Program-made: the position numbers and the translations under genes | Shown here: positions 49,816-64,000 of the stretch, in pieces | Numbering within the stretch: the first letter of the stretch is position 1 | Layout: each line of letters starts with the position of its first letter | Source of the DNA: Cynocephalus volans | Lineage: Eukaryota > Chordata > Mammalia > Dermoptera > Cynocephalidae | DNA: 64,000 nucleotides | NCBI RefSeq assembly: GCF_027409185.1 | Contig: NC_084469.1 | Coordinates: 37,265,293 to 37,329,292, forward strand | Direction: 5' to 3' | The notes under the pieces: model-generated | What the model was told of the DNA's origin: nothing | Database searches by the model: none | What the model saw: only the letters and a program-made list of their open reading frames with translations

Positions 49816-49978
49816 CATCTGGGGCGAGGTAACCTCAGGGAGTGTTTTCCTTAGTAATTTGTAACAATCTGGAGAGATTTAATAAAACAAGCCCAGCAAA
49901 AAATGTGTGTGTGTGGAGGGAGAGGTGTGTGGTGGGAAAGGACTGCTTCTTGGTGAAGAAGGAAAAAAATACTGAATG

Positions 49979-50002
49979 AAAAAAAAAAAAAAAAAAAAAA
50001 AA
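49979..50002 (+). repeat. Bare A24 run between 17-base direct repeats
   Basis: GAAAAAAATACTGAATG occurs at 49962-49978 and again at 50003-50019, with only adenines between the copies. Located about 125 bases past the MYH8 poly(A) site. Confidence 0.85.
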
Positions 50003-50124
50003 GAAAAAAATACTGAATGCTGTGCAAAGCCATATATAATACTAAAAAAAAATTAATAGCTATGTGAGAACTGTATTTGAGAGTAAATAATTTTGCAAAT
50101 AAAAAAATGAAAGTCCGGTTTAGT

Positions 50125-64000
<13,876 letters not shown>

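Overview
The window is nuclear DNA from a placental mammal, most likely a perissodactyl (horse, rhinoceros or tapir). It carries interrupted myosin genes with GT-AG introns and dense old mammalian repeats (L1, L2, MIR, MaLR LTRs, hAT and mariner-like DNA elements). It also holds several copies of a tRNA-derived SINE whose body matches the equine ERE family as I know it. The species itself cannot be named from the sequence.

Two sarcomeric myosin heavy chain genes lie head-to-tail on the minus strand, as in the mammalian fast skeletal MYH cluster. Left (1 to about 36.44 kb) is the 5' two-fifths of MYH13, the extraocular/laryngeal 'superfast' myosin: promoter, untranslated leader exons and 21 coding exons down to the start of the rod. 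Right (about 50.13 kb to the window end) is the 3' part of MYH8, perinatal myosin: 21 exons from the converter to the C-terminus, then a short 3' UTR and polyadenylation signal. About 13.7 kb of repeat-rich intergenic DNA separates them.

The main result is that MYH13 is broken while MYH8 is intact. MYH13 carries a 15-base in-frame loss of the switch I core, an 8-base tandem duplication that shifts the frame, and a CAG-to-TAG stop at loop 2. It also has substitutions at motor residues that are normally invariant, including the SH1 cysteine. Every splice site examined is still GT-AG and the P-loop and switch II are intact, so the loss looks recent: a unitary pseudogene still embedded in a working cluster. 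In the MYH8 exons present I found no frameshift or stop.

Between the genes, about 44.50-44.65 kb, a small GC-richer patch has an inverted pair of ETS/CRE-like sites, a good-context ATG followed by a consensus splice donor, and two CACGTG boxes. It is a candidate plus-strand promoter, perhaps for an antisense RNA of the cluster. The remainder is ordinary intronic and intergenic repeat sequence. I found no prokaryotic-type system, CRISPR array, tRNA or rRNA gene.
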